This document shows positions 29,363 to 38,018 of a DNA stretch of 64,000 bases, piece by piece. The position numbers were made by a program, and so were the translations under genes. The stretch is from Tunturibacter gelidoferens (GTDB lineage: Bacteria > Acidobacteriota > Terriglobia > Terriglobales > Acidobacteriaceae), in contig NZ_CP132938.1 of NCBI RefSeq assembly GCF_040358255.1, positions 2,480,001 to 2,544,000 of the forward strand. The letters run 5' to 3'. The notes under the pieces are model-generated. The model searched no databases and was not told the origin of the DNA. It was given only the letters and a program-made list of their open reading frames with translations. How positions within the stretch are numbered: the first letter of the stretch is position 1; the number at the start of each line of letters is the position of its first letter.

Positions 29363-30499
29363 TTGCTCTATTGGTTGCTGTACCAGAAGCTGTTCCCTTA
29401 CTTTCGGCTGTTTCGCATCTTCCGATATCTGACGTTTCGTACAGTGTTTGCGAGCCTTACGGCGCTGCTGATCGGTTTACTGATTGGCCCGTATGTGATC
29501 GAGAAGCTGCGCGAGTTTCAGATTGGGCAGTATATCCGGGAAGAGGGACCTCAGTCGCACCAAAAGAAGAGCGGGACGCCGACGATGGGCGGGGTGTTGA
29601 TCTGTATCTCGATTTTGGTGCCGACGTTGATGTGGTCTGATCTTTCGAATCCTTATGTCTGGCTGGTGATGTTGTCCACGCTTGCGTTTGGGGCGATCGG
29701 ATTTGCGGATGACTATATCAAGGTTGTGCATCGACAAAACCAGGGACTGACGGCGAGGGCGAAGCTCGGTCTGCAATTTGTGGTGAGCGCCGCAGTGGCG
29801 GCAACGCTGGTTGTGATGGAGATTCGCGGCGGCTACTCGACCCGGCTGATGGTGCCGTTTGCAAAACGATTCAGGCCGGATCTGGTGTGGGAGTGGATGG
29901 GGCACATTCCGCACATGCACTGGCTGGTTTTTTTGCCGTTCGTGGTCTTTGTGATGATCGTGATCGCGGGTGCAAGCAATTCGGTGAATCTGACCGACGG
30001 ACTGGATGGGCTGGCGATCGGATGTACGATCATTGCGGCCGGGGCTCTCACGGTTCTGACCTACGTGAGTGGGCATGTGGTGTTTTCGGATTATCTGGAG
30101 CTGCAACGGATGCCGATGGTGAGCGAACTCACGGTATTTTGTGGGTCGATGGTGGGAGCAAGCATTGGGTTCCTTTGGTACAACGCTCATCCGGCTGAGA
30201 TTTTCATGGGAGACGTTGGTAGTCTTGCGCTCGGTGGGGCAATTGGGACGGTGGCGGTTGTGATCAAGCAGGAGTTGTTGCTGCCGTTTATTGGCGGTGT
30301 TTTCATTCTTGAGGCGGTGAGCGTGATGCTGCAGGTGGGGAGCTACAAGCTGAGGAATGGAAAGCGCATCTTCAAGATGGCTCCGCTACATCATCATTTT
30401 GAGTTGATGGGCTGGTCGGAGTCGAAGGTGATTGCGCGGTTTTGGATTCTGGCGCTGGTGTTTGCTTTGTTCGCGTTGACTACTTTGAAGCTGCGATGA
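29363..30499 (+). CDS. mraY: Phospho-MurNAc-pentapeptide-transferase
   Basis: A 378-residue multi-pass membrane enzyme that moves phospho-MurNAc-pentapeptide onto undecaprenyl phosphate to make lipid I. The family motifs are KKSGTPTMGGVLI, GFADDYIKV (Mg-binding DD), NLTDGLDGLAIGC, MGDVGSLALGG and PLHHHFELMGWSESKVI. The start is a TTG at 29363, placed four bases after a GGAGG site; the N-terminus MLYWLLYQ fits the family. It acts before MurG. Confidence 0.97.
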   Translation: MLYWLLYQKLFPYFRLFRIFRYLTFRTVFASLTALLIGLLIGPYVIEKLREFQIGQYIREEGPQSHQKKSGTPTMGGVLICISILVPTLMWSDLSNPYVWLVMLSTLAFGAIGFADDYIKVVHRQNQGLTARAKLGLQFVVSAAVAATLVVMEIRGGYSTRLMVPFAKRFRPDLVWEWMGHIPHMHWLVFLPFVVFVMIVIAGASNSVNLTDGLDGLAIGCTIIAAGALTVLTYVSGHVVFSDYLELQRMPMVSELTVFCGSMVGASIGFLWYNAHPAEIFMGDVGSLALGGAIGTVAVVIKQELLLPFIGGVFILEAVSVMLQVGSYKLRNGKRIFKMAPLHHHFELMGWSESKVIARFWILALVFALFALTTLKLR

Positions 30500-30511
30500 G
30501 AGTGTGAAGGC

Positions 30512-31870
30512 ATGATGGATTTGAAGAATAAGCGGGTATTGGTTGTGGGGCTGGGGAAATCCGGCTTGTCGGCGGCGATGTTTCTGCGTGGGCTGGGGGC
30601 CCGGGTGACGGTGAGCGATACGCGGAGTGCGGTGGCGCTGGCGCAGGAGATTCCTGCGTTGCTGGAGGCGGGGATCATGGTTGAGTCCGGCGGGCATGGG
30701 CTTCTGACGTTTCGGCGGCAGGATCTGATTGTGGTATCGCCGGGTGTGCCGATGGATACGCCTGAGGTGAAGCAGGTTGTTGCGTTTGGTCTGACGGTGA
30801 TTGGGGAGCTGGAGCTGGCGAGTCGCTATCTGCAGGGGCAGGTGGTGGCGATTACCGGGTCGAATGGGAAGACAACGACTACGACGTTGGTGGGAAAGAT
30901 CCTCAGCGATGCAGGTTTGCCGACGCAGGTGGGTGGGAATATTGGTCTGCCGGTTATTGATCTGGTGGCGAAGAGCACGCCGGAGACGGTGAATGTGCTG
31001 GAGGTGTCGAGCTTCCAACTGGAGACCATTGAGGAGTTTCATCCGCGGATTGCGGTGATCCTGAACATCACGCCAGACCATCTGGATCGACATGGCAGCT
31101 TCGAGAAGTATGTGGCGGCGAAGGAGCGAATCTTCGAGCGGCAGGGCGCTGGAGACGCGCTGGTGTTGAATGGGGATGATCGCGTGACGCAGATGTGTGC
31201 GGCGCGGGCGAAGAGCGAGGTGTTCTGGTTCAGTGGGACGAAGGCAGTTCGACGCGGCGCGTTTGTAAGGGATGGCGTGATTGTGTGGGTGGAGAAGGAG
31301 GGCGGAGTGACCGAGCCGGTGATGCCGGTTTCGGAGGTGCATCTGAAGGGTGCGCACAACATCGAGAATGTGTTGGCGGCAGTTTGCGTGGCGCGGTTGG
31401 CGAAGGTTTCGGCGGAGAGTATTCGGGCTTCGGTGGCGACATTTACGGCTGTGGAGCACAGGCTGGAAATGGTCAGGAAGCTGAATGGGGTGGAGTTCTA
31501 TAACGACTCGAAGGCGACGAATGTGGATGCGACGATGAAGGCTGTAGCTTCGTTCAGCAAAGGGATTCACCTGATTCTAGGCGGGAAGGATAAAGACTCG
31601 GACTATGGGTTGATGGCCGAGTTGCTGAAAGAGAGAGTTAAGGCTGTTTATACGATTGGTTCGGCAGCAGAAAAGGTTGAGCACCAGCTGCATGGAGTCG
31701 TGAAGATGGTGGCAGCGGGAACGTTGGAGATTGCGGTGGCCGAGGCGGCGAAGGCTGCGGTGGCTGGTGATGTAGTGCTGCTGTCGCCTGCCTGTTCGAG
31801 CTTTGACCAGTTTGAGAACTATGAGCATCGCGGCCGCGTGTTCCGGCAGTTGGTGAACGAACTAATTTAG
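30512..31870 (+). CDS. murD: UDP-MurNAc-L-alanine-D-glutamate ligase
   Basis: A 452-residue Mur ligase adding D-Glu to UDP-MurNAc-L-Ala. The N-terminal Rossmann-like loop is VVGLGKSGLSAA, the P-loop GSNGKTTTT is near residues 116-124, and the family pieces LEVSSFQLETI, NITPDHLDRHG, EFYNDSKATNVDA and LLSPACSSFDQFENYEHRG are present. The start may be either of two adjacent ATG codons at 30512 and 30515. It follows mraY by 12 bases. Confidence 0.97.
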   Translation: MMDLKNKRVLVVGLGKSGLSAAMFLRGLGARVTVSDTRSAVALAQEIPALLEAGIMVESGGHGLLTFRRQDLIVVSPGVPMDTPEVKQVVAFGLTVIGELELASRYLQGQVVAITGSNGKTTTTTLVGKILSDAGLPTQVGGNIGLPVIDLVAKSTPETVNVLEVSSFQLETIEEFHPRIAVILNITPDHLDRHGSFEKYVAAKERIFERQGAGDALVLNGDDRVTQMCAARAKSEVFWFSGTKAVRRGAFVRDGVIVWVEKEGGVTEPVMPVSEVHLKGAHNIENVLAAVCVARLAKVSAESIRASVATFTAVEHRLEMVRKLNGVEFYNDSKATNVDATMKAVASFSKGIHLILGGKDKDSDYGLMAELLKERVKAVYTIGSAAEKVEHQLHGVVKMVAAGTLEIAVAEAAKAAVAGDVVLLSPACSSFDQFENYEHRGRVFRQLVNELI

Positions 31871-31890
31871 TGAAGAAGTGGAAGTGATGC

Positions 31891-32985
31891 ATGGCGAAGA
31901 GAGTTGGGGTGGACAAGTGGCTCTTCGGAGTGGTGCTGCTGCTGGTGCTGTTTGGGCTGGTGATGGTGTTTTCTGCGTCTGCGGTGATGGCGCAGTCGAG
32001 TCTCGGGTCTCCTTATCCTTATGTGATGAAGCAGGCGATCTGGGCCGTGTTGGGGCTGATTGCGCTGGTTGCGTTGATGCAGGTGGACTATCGGACTTAT
32101 AACAATCCCAAGGTGGTGTTTCCTGCGGTTGCGGTGACAATGCTGATGTTGATCGGCGTGTTTGCGATGAAGGACTCGCATGCGACGCATCGCTGGGTTC
32201 GGTTTGGGAACCTGTTTACGTTTCAACCTTCGGAGCTGGCTAAGCCTGTGCTGGTGTTGTTTCTTGCTTATTTTTTGCAGACTCGAATCCACCAGATGGA
32301 CGACTGGAGGGGAACGATTCTGCGGGCGGTTGCGGTGCCGCTGGCGTTTACGGCTTTGATCTTGAAGGAGCCGGATCTGGGGACCGGCATGGTCTGCATG
32401 GCGGTTACGGCGTTGATGCTGTATCTGGCCGGAGCGAAGACGAAGTACTTTGCGGTCGGTGCGGCGTTTGCGGCTCCTGTTCTTTACTTCATGCTGTTTC
32501 ATGTTGCGTTTCGACGGGCGCGGATGCTGGCGTTTGTGAATCCTGAGGCTGATCCCCGCGGGACCGGGTTTCACATTCTTCAGTCGTTGATTGCGGTTGG
32601 GACGGGTGGGATTCGCGGGCTCGGGTTGATGGAGGGGCGGCAGAAGTTGTTCTATCTGCCAGAGGTTCAGACGGACTTTATCTTTGCGAATATCTGCGAA
32701 GAGCTGGGACTGATTGGGGCGCTGCTGGTGGTTGGATTGTTTGTTGCGCTCGGGTATCGTGGGCTGCGGGCGGCGTTTCTTTCGACCGATCCGTTTGCGC
32801 GGTTTCTTGCGTTCGGGCTGACGACTGCGATTCTGATCCAGGCCTTCTTCAATATGAGCGTGGTGCTGGCACTGCTGCCGACGAAGGGTATTCCGCTTCC
32901 GTTCATCTCTTCGGGGGGCACTTCGATCTTTATTACGCTGGCGAGCATCGGTGTGCTGTTGAATATCACGCGCGAGATCGATTGA
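31891..32985 (+). CDS. ftsW: Septal peptidoglycan glycosyltransferase FtsW (SEDS family)
   Basis: A 364-residue membrane protein with about ten helices, the SEDS glycosyltransferase of the divisome that works with FtsI. Family sequence includes MVFSASAVMA, HRWVRFGNLFTFQPSELAKPVLVLFLAYFL, LILKEPDLGTG (catalytic Asp region), GTGGIRGLGLMEGRQKLFYLPEVQTDFIFA and the end PLPFISSGGTSIF. It lacks a long cytoplasmic N-terminal tail. Next, a 174-base spacer filled by repeat family A separates it from murG. Confidence 0.97.
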   Translation: MAKRVGVDKWLFGVVLLLVLFGLVMVFSASAVMAQSSLGSPYPYVMKQAIWAVLGLIALVALMQVDYRTYNNPKVVFPAVAVTMLMLIGVFAMKDSHATHRWVRFGNLFTFQPSELAKPVLVLFLAYFLQTRIHQMDDWRGTILRAVAVPLAFTALILKEPDLGTGMVCMAVTALMLYLAGAKTKYFAVGAAFAAPVLYFMLFHVAFRRARMLAFVNPEADPRGTGFHILQSLIAVGTGGIRGLGLMEGRQKLFYLPEVQTDFIFANICEELGLIGALLVVGLFVALGYRGLRAAFLSTDPFARFLAFGLTTAILIQAFFNMSVVLALLPTKGIPLPFISSGGTSIFITLASIGVLLNITREID

Positions 32986-33010
32986 GGTGGAAGAGAGGCA
33001 GATCGTGTGT

Positions 33011-33149
33011 CCTGCCGGACGGGCCCACTTCGCTCGGCCACCCCGCAAACGAAGACCTGTTTGCGGGGACCCCGGTTCGCGCGGTCACTTCGTGACGGGT
33101 ATACCTTTTCTGCGTGGGTTGAGTGGCGTCGGTCCTCCCGTTGGTCGGA
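33011..33149. repeat. Intergenic repeat family A, single copy before murG
   Basis: It begins CCTGCCGGACGGGCCCAC and ends GGTCCTCCCGTTGGTCGG, in common with the copies at 8237-8443 and 37795-37888. A private insertion contains a perfect 10-bp hairpin (CCCCGCAAAC / GTTTGCGGGG, 33041-33068). Its right end, GGAG at 33147-33150, lies nine bases before the murG GTG and could act as its ribosome binding site. Confidence 0.82.
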
Positions 33150-33159
33150 GTAGAGCTCG

Positions 33160-34311
33160 GTGAGCGAATTGGGACAGCCATTGCGGGTTTTGATTGCGGG
33201 TGGTGGGACCGGAGGGCATGTTATTCCGGCGCTGGCGATTGCGCGGGAGTTGCGCGATGAGCATGGGGCCGAGATGCGGTTTGTGGGGACGGCGCGGGGG
33301 CTTGAGACGCGGCTGGTGCCGGAGGCTGGGTTTCCGCTGGAGTTGATTCGGGTGGGGCAGTTGAAGAATGTAAGTTTAGCGACGCGGGTGCGGACGCTGG
33401 CGGATCTTCCGCTTGGTGTTGTGCGGTGCGTGGAGTTGGTTCGGAGCTTCAAACCGGATGTCGTGGTGGGGGTGGGAGGGTATGCTTCGGGGCCCGCGAT
33501 GATGGCGGCGATCCTGTTGCAGGTTCCTACATTGGCGTTCGAGCCGAACGCGGTGCCGGGGTTGGCGAACAGGCTGGTAGGGCAGTTCGTGTCGGCTGCC
33601 GCGGTGAACTTCGAGGAGACTCGGAGGTACTTTCGTGGTGCGACGGTGACCGGTATTCCGGTACGGCGGGAGTTTTTTGGGATAGCTCCGCTGCCCGAGG
33701 CGGAGAGGGCTCGTGCGTCTTCTGCAGGTAGCATCTCGAAGGATGGACTGACATCGACTCGGCGGCTGCTGGTGTTTGGCGGAAGCCAGGGGGCGCGTGT
33801 CTTCAATACGGTCATGCCGCGGATCGCAAAGGGGCTGCTCGAAGAGGTGCCCGGACTGAGGATTCTGCACCAGACAGGGAAGGGACAGGCGGAGTCGACG
33901 GAGGAGGCGTATGGGGCGAGTGGCGCGGACCCCTCTCGCTGGAAGGTGGCTACGTATCTTGACGATATGCCGAGGAGATTCGCCGATGCGGATCTGATTC
34001 TTTGCCGCAGCGGTGCGAGTACGGTCGCGGAGCTTGCCGCGGCGGGAAGACCGGCGGTGCTGGTGCCGTTTCCGGGAGCAGCGGATGACCACCAGATGAA
34101 GAATGCAGAGGCCTTCGCACGTGTCGGCGCTGCCGAGTTGCGAGTACAGGCTGCGGACGACCTGATGGAAGCGTTTTTATTGAGCGATCTTTCGCGGCTT
34201 TTGCTGGATGCCGGGAGACTGGCGGAGATGGGCCGGAGAGTTCGGGGGCTGGCCCATCCGGATGCGGTGCGGGTGATTGGGCAGATGGTGGCGACACTTG
34301 CAGGGCGTTGA
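33160..34311 (+). CDS. murG: UDP-GlcNAc transferase MurG (lipid II synthesis)
   Basis: A 383-residue GT-B glycosyltransferase that adds GlcNAc to lipid I on the inner face of the membrane. The first glycine loop is AGGGTGGHVIPALAIA, followed by FVGTARGLETRLVP, VGVGGYASGPAMMAAI, FEPNAVPGLANRLV, the C-domain loop FGGSQGARVFN and the donor-binding LILCRSGASTVAELAAAGRPAVLVPFPGAADDHQ. The GTG at 33160 gives the normal ten residues before the glycine loop; the ribosome binding site is supplied by the end of repeat A. It is the last mur gene before the first interruption of the cluster. Confidence 0.97.
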   Translation: MSELGQPLRVLIAGGGTGGHVIPALAIARELRDEHGAEMRFVGTARGLETRLVPEAGFPLELIRVGQLKNVSLATRVRTLADLPLGVVRCVELVRSFKPDVVVGVGGYASGPAMMAAILLQVPTLAFEPNAVPGLANRLVGQFVSAAAVNFEETRRYFRGATVTGIPVRREFFGIAPLPEAERARASSAGSISKDGLTSTRRLLVFGGSQGARVFNTVMPRIAKGLLEEVPGLRILHQTGKGQAESTEEAYGASGADPSRWKVATYLDDMPRRFADADLILCRSGASTVAELAAAGRPAVLVPFPGAADDHQMKNAEAFARVGAAELRVQAADDLMEAFLLSDLSRLLLDAGRLAEMGRRVRGLAHPDAVRVIGQMVATLAGR

Positions 34312-34349
34312 TTCTTCCGTCTGATCTTCCTCAACCGACCTCTCCTTTT

Positions 34350-34614
34350 GGGGGTACCCCCCTCCCCCCATCTCGTGGCATAACCCTCTTTGAATGAAAG
34401 TCTTACAAAAAACGTCAAATCGCAAAATAGTCATTCTAAATGGGTTGCGGCCAAATACTTCCAACCAAAGGGGTTACGGGCTTTAATGCGGAAAGCCCCG
34501 GTTTCGGCCGAGGCTTCCTTGATCTGTGTATCCAGCATAACGGTTGGGGCATAACTAATGCGCCACGTGAATGTGCTGGATTGGTGCGGGTTTTGGTGAT
34601 TCAGGGCTTGACAA
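34350..34614 (+). repeat. Intergenic repeat family B, copy 2
   Basis: It shares with 7977-8227, in order, GGGGGTACCCCCC, GCAAAATAGTC with GGGTTGCGG, GCATAACTAATGCGCCACG and AGGGCTTGACA. A private segment in the middle holds a hairpin-like GGAAAGCCCCGG / CCGAGGCTTCC. Confidence 0.65.
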
Positions 34615-34675
34615 GGTTTTTAGGGTGGTTCGGGCTAGTAATGCAAAAGCAGATCCCTACGGGATGACACCAAAA

Positions 34676-35075
34676 GACGCCGGCAGTGGCAAATGCAGGA
34701 GCAAGTGAAATTGCCAACCCAAATGCAAATGTGGGGTTCTCCACTACGCGGACCACGATGAAACTGTGGTCCGCTTCGGTCGAAATGACGGTTTATTTGG
34801 TGAGGGGATGGAAGTTAGATAGCCGCGGGATGACGAGCGAAACGAAGGAAGCGGATCGCCGGGGATGACGAGCAAAGACGCCGGCAGTGGCAAATGCAGG
34901 AGCAAGTGAAACTGCCAACCCAAATGCAAATGCGGGGTTCTCCACTACGCGGACCACGATGAAACTGTGGTCCGCTTCGGTCGAAATGACGGTTATTTGG
35001 TGGGGGATGGAAATTAGATAGCCGCGGGATGACGAGCAAAACGAAGGAAGCGGACTACCGGGGATGACGAGCAAA
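34676..35075. repeat. Tandem duplication of a ~200-bp unit
   Basis: Unit 1 is 34676-34876 (201 bases) and unit 2 is 34877-35075 (about 199). Both start GACGCCGGCAGTGGCAAATG and end near GGGGATGACGAGCAAA, with few changes between them. Each holds a perfect 9-bp hairpin, GCGGACCAC / GTGGTCCGC, at 34748-34774 and 34949-34975. The high identity points to a recent duplication. Confidence 0.88.
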
Positions 35076-35161
35076 AACAAAGCAGATCCCTACTGGATGA
35101 CAACAAGAAGACACAGCGGGATGACGAGCGACGACGAAATATTTATTTCGAGCAAAAGAAG

Positions 35162-35188
35162 AGGGCTGAGGATTTGCTCCTCAGCCCT
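35162..35188 (-). terminator. Probable terminator of the YXWGXW gene
   Basis: A perfect 11-bp stem (AGGGCTGAGGA / TCCTCAGCCCT) with a five-base loop lies 20 bases after the gene's stop on the minus strand, followed by CTTCTTTTGC. The T tract is imperfect. Confidence 0.75.
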
Positions 35189-35208
35189 TCGATTTTGCCA
35201 GCCTGGTT

Positions 35209-36468
35209 TCAGCGATGACCACCACCACCGCCGCCGTGTGATCCACCGCCGCCACCGCCACCGCCGTGGAAGCCTCCTCCGCCGCCACCGCTGTAGCTGC
35301 TGCCTCCGCCGTGGGAACCGCCACCATAGTTTCCTCCACCAGAGTATGAGGCGTGGGGAGCACTGGCGTAGTTGCTGTGGCTTTGAACGGCAGCCGGCTG
35401 CGAGTAGCTGCGGGATTCGCCGCTGTAGGCGCTTCCCGCGTAGGCATTGCCTCCGGTGTAGGAACGGCCTGCATTTGCGTTGTAGTTAGCGTTGCCTCCG
35501 GTGTAGGCGCGGCCTGCGTTTGCGTTGTAGTTGGCGTTGCCTCCGGTGTAGGAACGGCCTGCATTTGCGTTGTAGTTGGTGTTGCCTCCGTTGTAGGCGC
35601 GGGCTCCGTTATAAGAGGTGTTGGCGCCACCGGGGGTGGAACGTATGCTGTGGTCGCCGAAGCCCTGGGCAGTGGTGCGGCCAGCGTTTGTCTGAGCGAA
35701 GGTGCGCCCGTTGATGCTGGAGCCACGGTAGGCGTTGGAAGCTCCGCCATGGTTGGCGACAGAGTTGACGTGGGTGAAGCTGGCGCCGCCGGGGTGGCCG
35801 GAATATCCGTTATAGGAGTGGTTGTAGAAGTTGCCGCCGTGCCAGCCGCGGCCGACGTTGCAGTAGGCGCGGTTGTAGTAGAAGCGTCCGCCGCCCCAGT
35901 ATCCGCCGTAGAAACCGATGCCGAAGTAGCCAAAGCCGTAGTTGATGCCGCCGTAGTAGCCGACGTAGGGGCCCCAGTAGCCGGCGTTCCAGAAGTAGCC
36001 GTCGTCAAAGCCCCAGTAGCCGGGGGTCCAGAGGGCTCCGGTGTAGGGAGCTGCTACCCAGGCGCCTTGAACCCATTGATAGCCGTCAGCGGTCCAGGCC
36101 CAGTAGCCGGGGGTCCAGATGTAGCCGTCGCCGGGGGCGGGGGGCTGTTCGTAGTCGGGGATTGGGGGTGGGGCCTGCTCGATGCCCTGAGGTTGGCCGG
36201 GCTGCGGTGCGCCGTATTGCTGGGGGGCGCCCTGGTTTGGGTCGCCGTATTGCTGCGGCGCACCGTACTGCTGGTCGTATTGCGGGGGTGCTGTATTGTT
36301 CTGCTCGGCTCCGTATTGGGGATCCTGCTGAGCCTGCTGAGCGGCGGGCGAGCCGTACTGGTCGTTGGGGTTGTACAGCTGAACCTGGGCCAGAAGAGGC
36401 ATGGCCAGTGTGAAGCCGGCGAGTGTTGCTGCTCCAACGGAGTTTCTGAAGAGGCGGGTGAACGTCAT
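35209..36468 (-). CDS. Secreted YXWGXW-repeat, Gly/Tyr-rich protein
   Basis: A 419-residue exported protein. The signal peptide is residues 1-28 (AMPLLAQ). Residues 35-100 are Gln/Pro/Tyr rich (QQYGAPQ repeats). Residues about 112-175 hold YXWGXW-type repeats (YIWTPGYWAWTADGYQWVQG, LWTPGYWGFDDGYFWNAGYWG). A 15-residue repeat, GGNANYNANAGRSYT, follows, and the tail is Gly/His/Ser rich. Such proteins are found in proteobacteria and acidobacteria as envelope proteins of unknown role. It lies between murG and murC on the opposite strand, so it is not part of the dcw transcript. Confidence 0.88.
   Translation of the reverse strand: MTFTRLFRNSVGAATLAGFTLAMPLLAQVQLYNPNDQYGSPAAQQAQQDPQYGAEQNNTAPPQYDQQYGAPQQYGDPNQGAPQQYGAPQPGQPQGIEQAPPPIPDYEQPPAPGDGYIWTPGYWAWTADGYQWVQGAWVAAPYTGALWTPGYWGFDDGYFWNAGYWGPYVGYYGGINYGFGYFGIGFYGGYWGGGRFYYNRAYCNVGRGWHGGNFYNHSYNGYSGHPGGASFTHVNSVANHGGASNAYRGSSINGRTFAQTNAGRTTAQGFGDHSIRSTPGGANTSYNGARAYNGGNTNYNANAGRSYTGGNANYNANAGRAYTGGNANYNANAGRSYTGGNAYAGSAYSGESRSYSQPAAVQSHSNYASAPHASYSGGGNYGGGSHGGGSSYSGGGGGGFHGGGGGGGGSHGGGGGGHR
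35449..35628. repeat. Coding tandem repeat of 45 bp, four units
   Basis: Units begin at 35449, 35494, 35539 and 35584, each starting GCCTCCG(G/T)TGTAG. They encode the 15-residue repeat of the YXWGXW protein. The units differ by a few bases, the last being most diverged. Confidence 0.85.
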
Positions 36469-36685
36469 AGCGCTACCTTCCTGCTCAGCCTTCGTTTATC
36501 CGGGTGTTGCGTCGTGCGGCGGACTTCGCGGAGAGCAAGGATGAGTTCCAGCCCGGCTGGTTGTTCCGGGTCAAGTGCTCAGTTGATTAGACACGATTCC
36601 AGGTGCTTTGTTGCGAAATATTGATAGTGTCGCTTTATGAGTCAGGGCGAAAAGGTTGTAGCGATTTGATCGATTTGGTGTGCAA

Positions 36686-37756
36686 TTAGTGACGATTTGA
36701 ACTGCGGACGAAGAGGTTTTTGGGGCAGAGGACGTGGACGCCGCTTTTGGTGTCGACGAGTTGGGTGATGTCGACATCGCAGGCGGTGGAGATGAGGGCG
36801 TAGGCGTCGTCGCGGGTGAGAGGGGGGTGGCCGGGGATCTGGTCTGGTATCTCCTCTGACAGGAAGGTGATCATGTTGCGGACGGCCATCTCGGTGGCGG
36901 TTTTGAGGTCTTCGTCGAAGCCCATGGCAATGTAGGCGGTGGGGGTTTCGCCGCGGGGCCACAACAGGTGTTGATCTTTATGGACGATGAACTGGAAGGT
37001 GCCGGTGAGCTGGGTTTCGAGGGCGGTGATGTCGACTTCGCCGTTGCCCTGGCCGGCATGACCGTCGCCTGCTTCGAAGAGGGCTCCCTTGGCGTTGACG
37101 GGGATGTAGAGGGTGGTGCCGGCGACCATCTCCTTGTTGTCGATGTTGCCGGCGTGCATCCAGGGTGGGGCGGAGTTGTACTTGCCGGCGGACTCGGGTG
37201 GGGCGATGCCCATGGAGCCGAAGAAGGGGTGGAGGGGGATGTCGATGCCGGGGGCGAAGTGGCCGATCATCTTTTCGCGGTCGAGGGGGATGATGCGGGT
37301 GCGGCTGTAGGGGAAGTCGTTGGGGAGGAAGCCGCGGCCGGGGCTGAAGCCGTTGCAGGCCCAGGGGACGTCGATGTTGATCTTTTGGATGCGGACTTCG
37401 AGGACGTCGCCGGGTTCGGCGTCGGTGATGGCGATGGGGCCGGTAAGGATGTGGCCGCCGGGACCTTTTTCGGAGGCGGGATAGTTTTTGTAGATGTCTT
37501 CGACGTAGGGGGGAATGTCGGAGGCGGCGATGCCGAGGGATTTGAGGCGGTCGGGGGAGCCGCAGGTGGAGAGGGTCTGGATGGTGACCGTGTCGCCGGA
37601 GTGGACGGTGAGGGCGGGGGTGGCTTTGGCGGAGTAGAAGCCCCAGGCTACGGTGGTGGGAGTGGCCAGGAGGGTTTGGGTTTGCTGGGCGGCGGCGGGT
37701 AGGGTGAGGAGGGCAGCGGTGGCCAGGGCGGCGAGGCGGGCGGGGTTGGCGGGCAT
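36686..37756 (-). CDS. Exported acetamidase/formamidase family protein
   Basis: A 356-residue member of the FmdA/AmdA amidase family, which hydrolyses formamide or acetamide. It has a signal peptide (residues 1-23, ALLTLPAAAQQ), unusual since classic members are cytoplasmic. Family marks are GHILTGPIAITDAEPGDVLEV, HPFFGSMGIAPPES, APPWMHAGNIDNKEMVAGTTLYIPV, EAGDGHAGQGNGEVD (metal site) and TAYIAMGFDEDLKTA. Its third-position GC is visibly higher than that of the neighbouring mur genes, so recent arrival is possible. It lies on the strand opposite to the dcw genes. Confidence 0.9.
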   Translation of the reverse strand: MPANPARLAALATAALLTLPAAAQQTQTLLATPTTVAWGFYSAKATPALTVHSGDTVTIQTLSTCGSPDRLKSLGIAASDIPPYVEDIYKNYPASEKGPGGHILTGPIAITDAEPGDVLEVRIQKINIDVPWACNGFSPGRGFLPNDFPYSRTRIIPLDREKMIGHFAPGIDIPLHPFFGSMGIAPPESAGKYNSAPPWMHAGNIDNKEMVAGTTLYIPVNAKGALFEAGDGHAGQGNGEVDITALETQLTGTFQFIVHKDQHLLWPRGETPTAYIAMGFDEDLKTATEMAVRNMITFLSEEIPDQIPGHPPLTRDDAYALISTACDVDITQLVDTKSGVHVLCPKNLFVRSSNRH

Positions 37757-37794
37757 GGATTTTATATATCACGAGTGCTTGCTTGTAAGCTGTG

Positions 37795-37888
37795 CTGCCG
37801 GACGGGCCCACTGCGCGTGGTGCGGCCACTTCGTGGCGTGTGTACCTTGTTTCGTGATGTGTTCGGGTGTGGTCCTCCCGTTGGTCGG
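37795..37888. repeat. Intergenic repeat family A, single copy before murC
   Basis: It shares CTGCCGGACGGGCCCACTGC, then CACTTCGTGGC, GTGTACCTTGTT and GGTCCTCCCGTTGGTCGG with the copies at 8237 and 33011. It ends about 130 bases before the murC start. Confidence 0.85.
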
Positions 37889-38018
37889 AAGGAAAGCCGG
37901 CCACGTTTCGCGGGAACGTATCGTTCTCTTGTTCACAACAGTTCTGCCTGGGAACGCTGATAGTCTGGAGGATCATTACTCGCGTTAATGATGTCTTGAA
38001 AGTAGAGATTACGAAAGC

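Larger units (their letters stand above)
34312..35161. other. Repeat-rich intergenic region murG / YXWGXW gene
   Basis: About 850 bases with no supported gene. It contains repeat family B copy 2, a short repeat AGCAGATCCCTAC(G/T)GGATGACA (34650 and 35081), and a tandem pair of units of about 200 bases. Small open frames here are repeats and are not called. Confidence 0.7.

Noticed and set aside
34676..35075. Possible CRISPR array
   Set aside because: There are only two long units of about 200 bases with no regular short repeats or unique spacers, and no cas gene is near.
34440..35080. Several 60-95 codon frames in the murG-YXWGXW spacer
   Set aside because: They lie in tandem or dispersed repeats, and the same peptides recur from the duplicated units.
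35353..36624. 423-codon plus-strand frame opposite the YXWGXW gene
   Set aside because: It is a Val/Ala/Gly-rich shadow of the repeat gene. The minus-strand reading has a signal peptide, motifs and a terminator.
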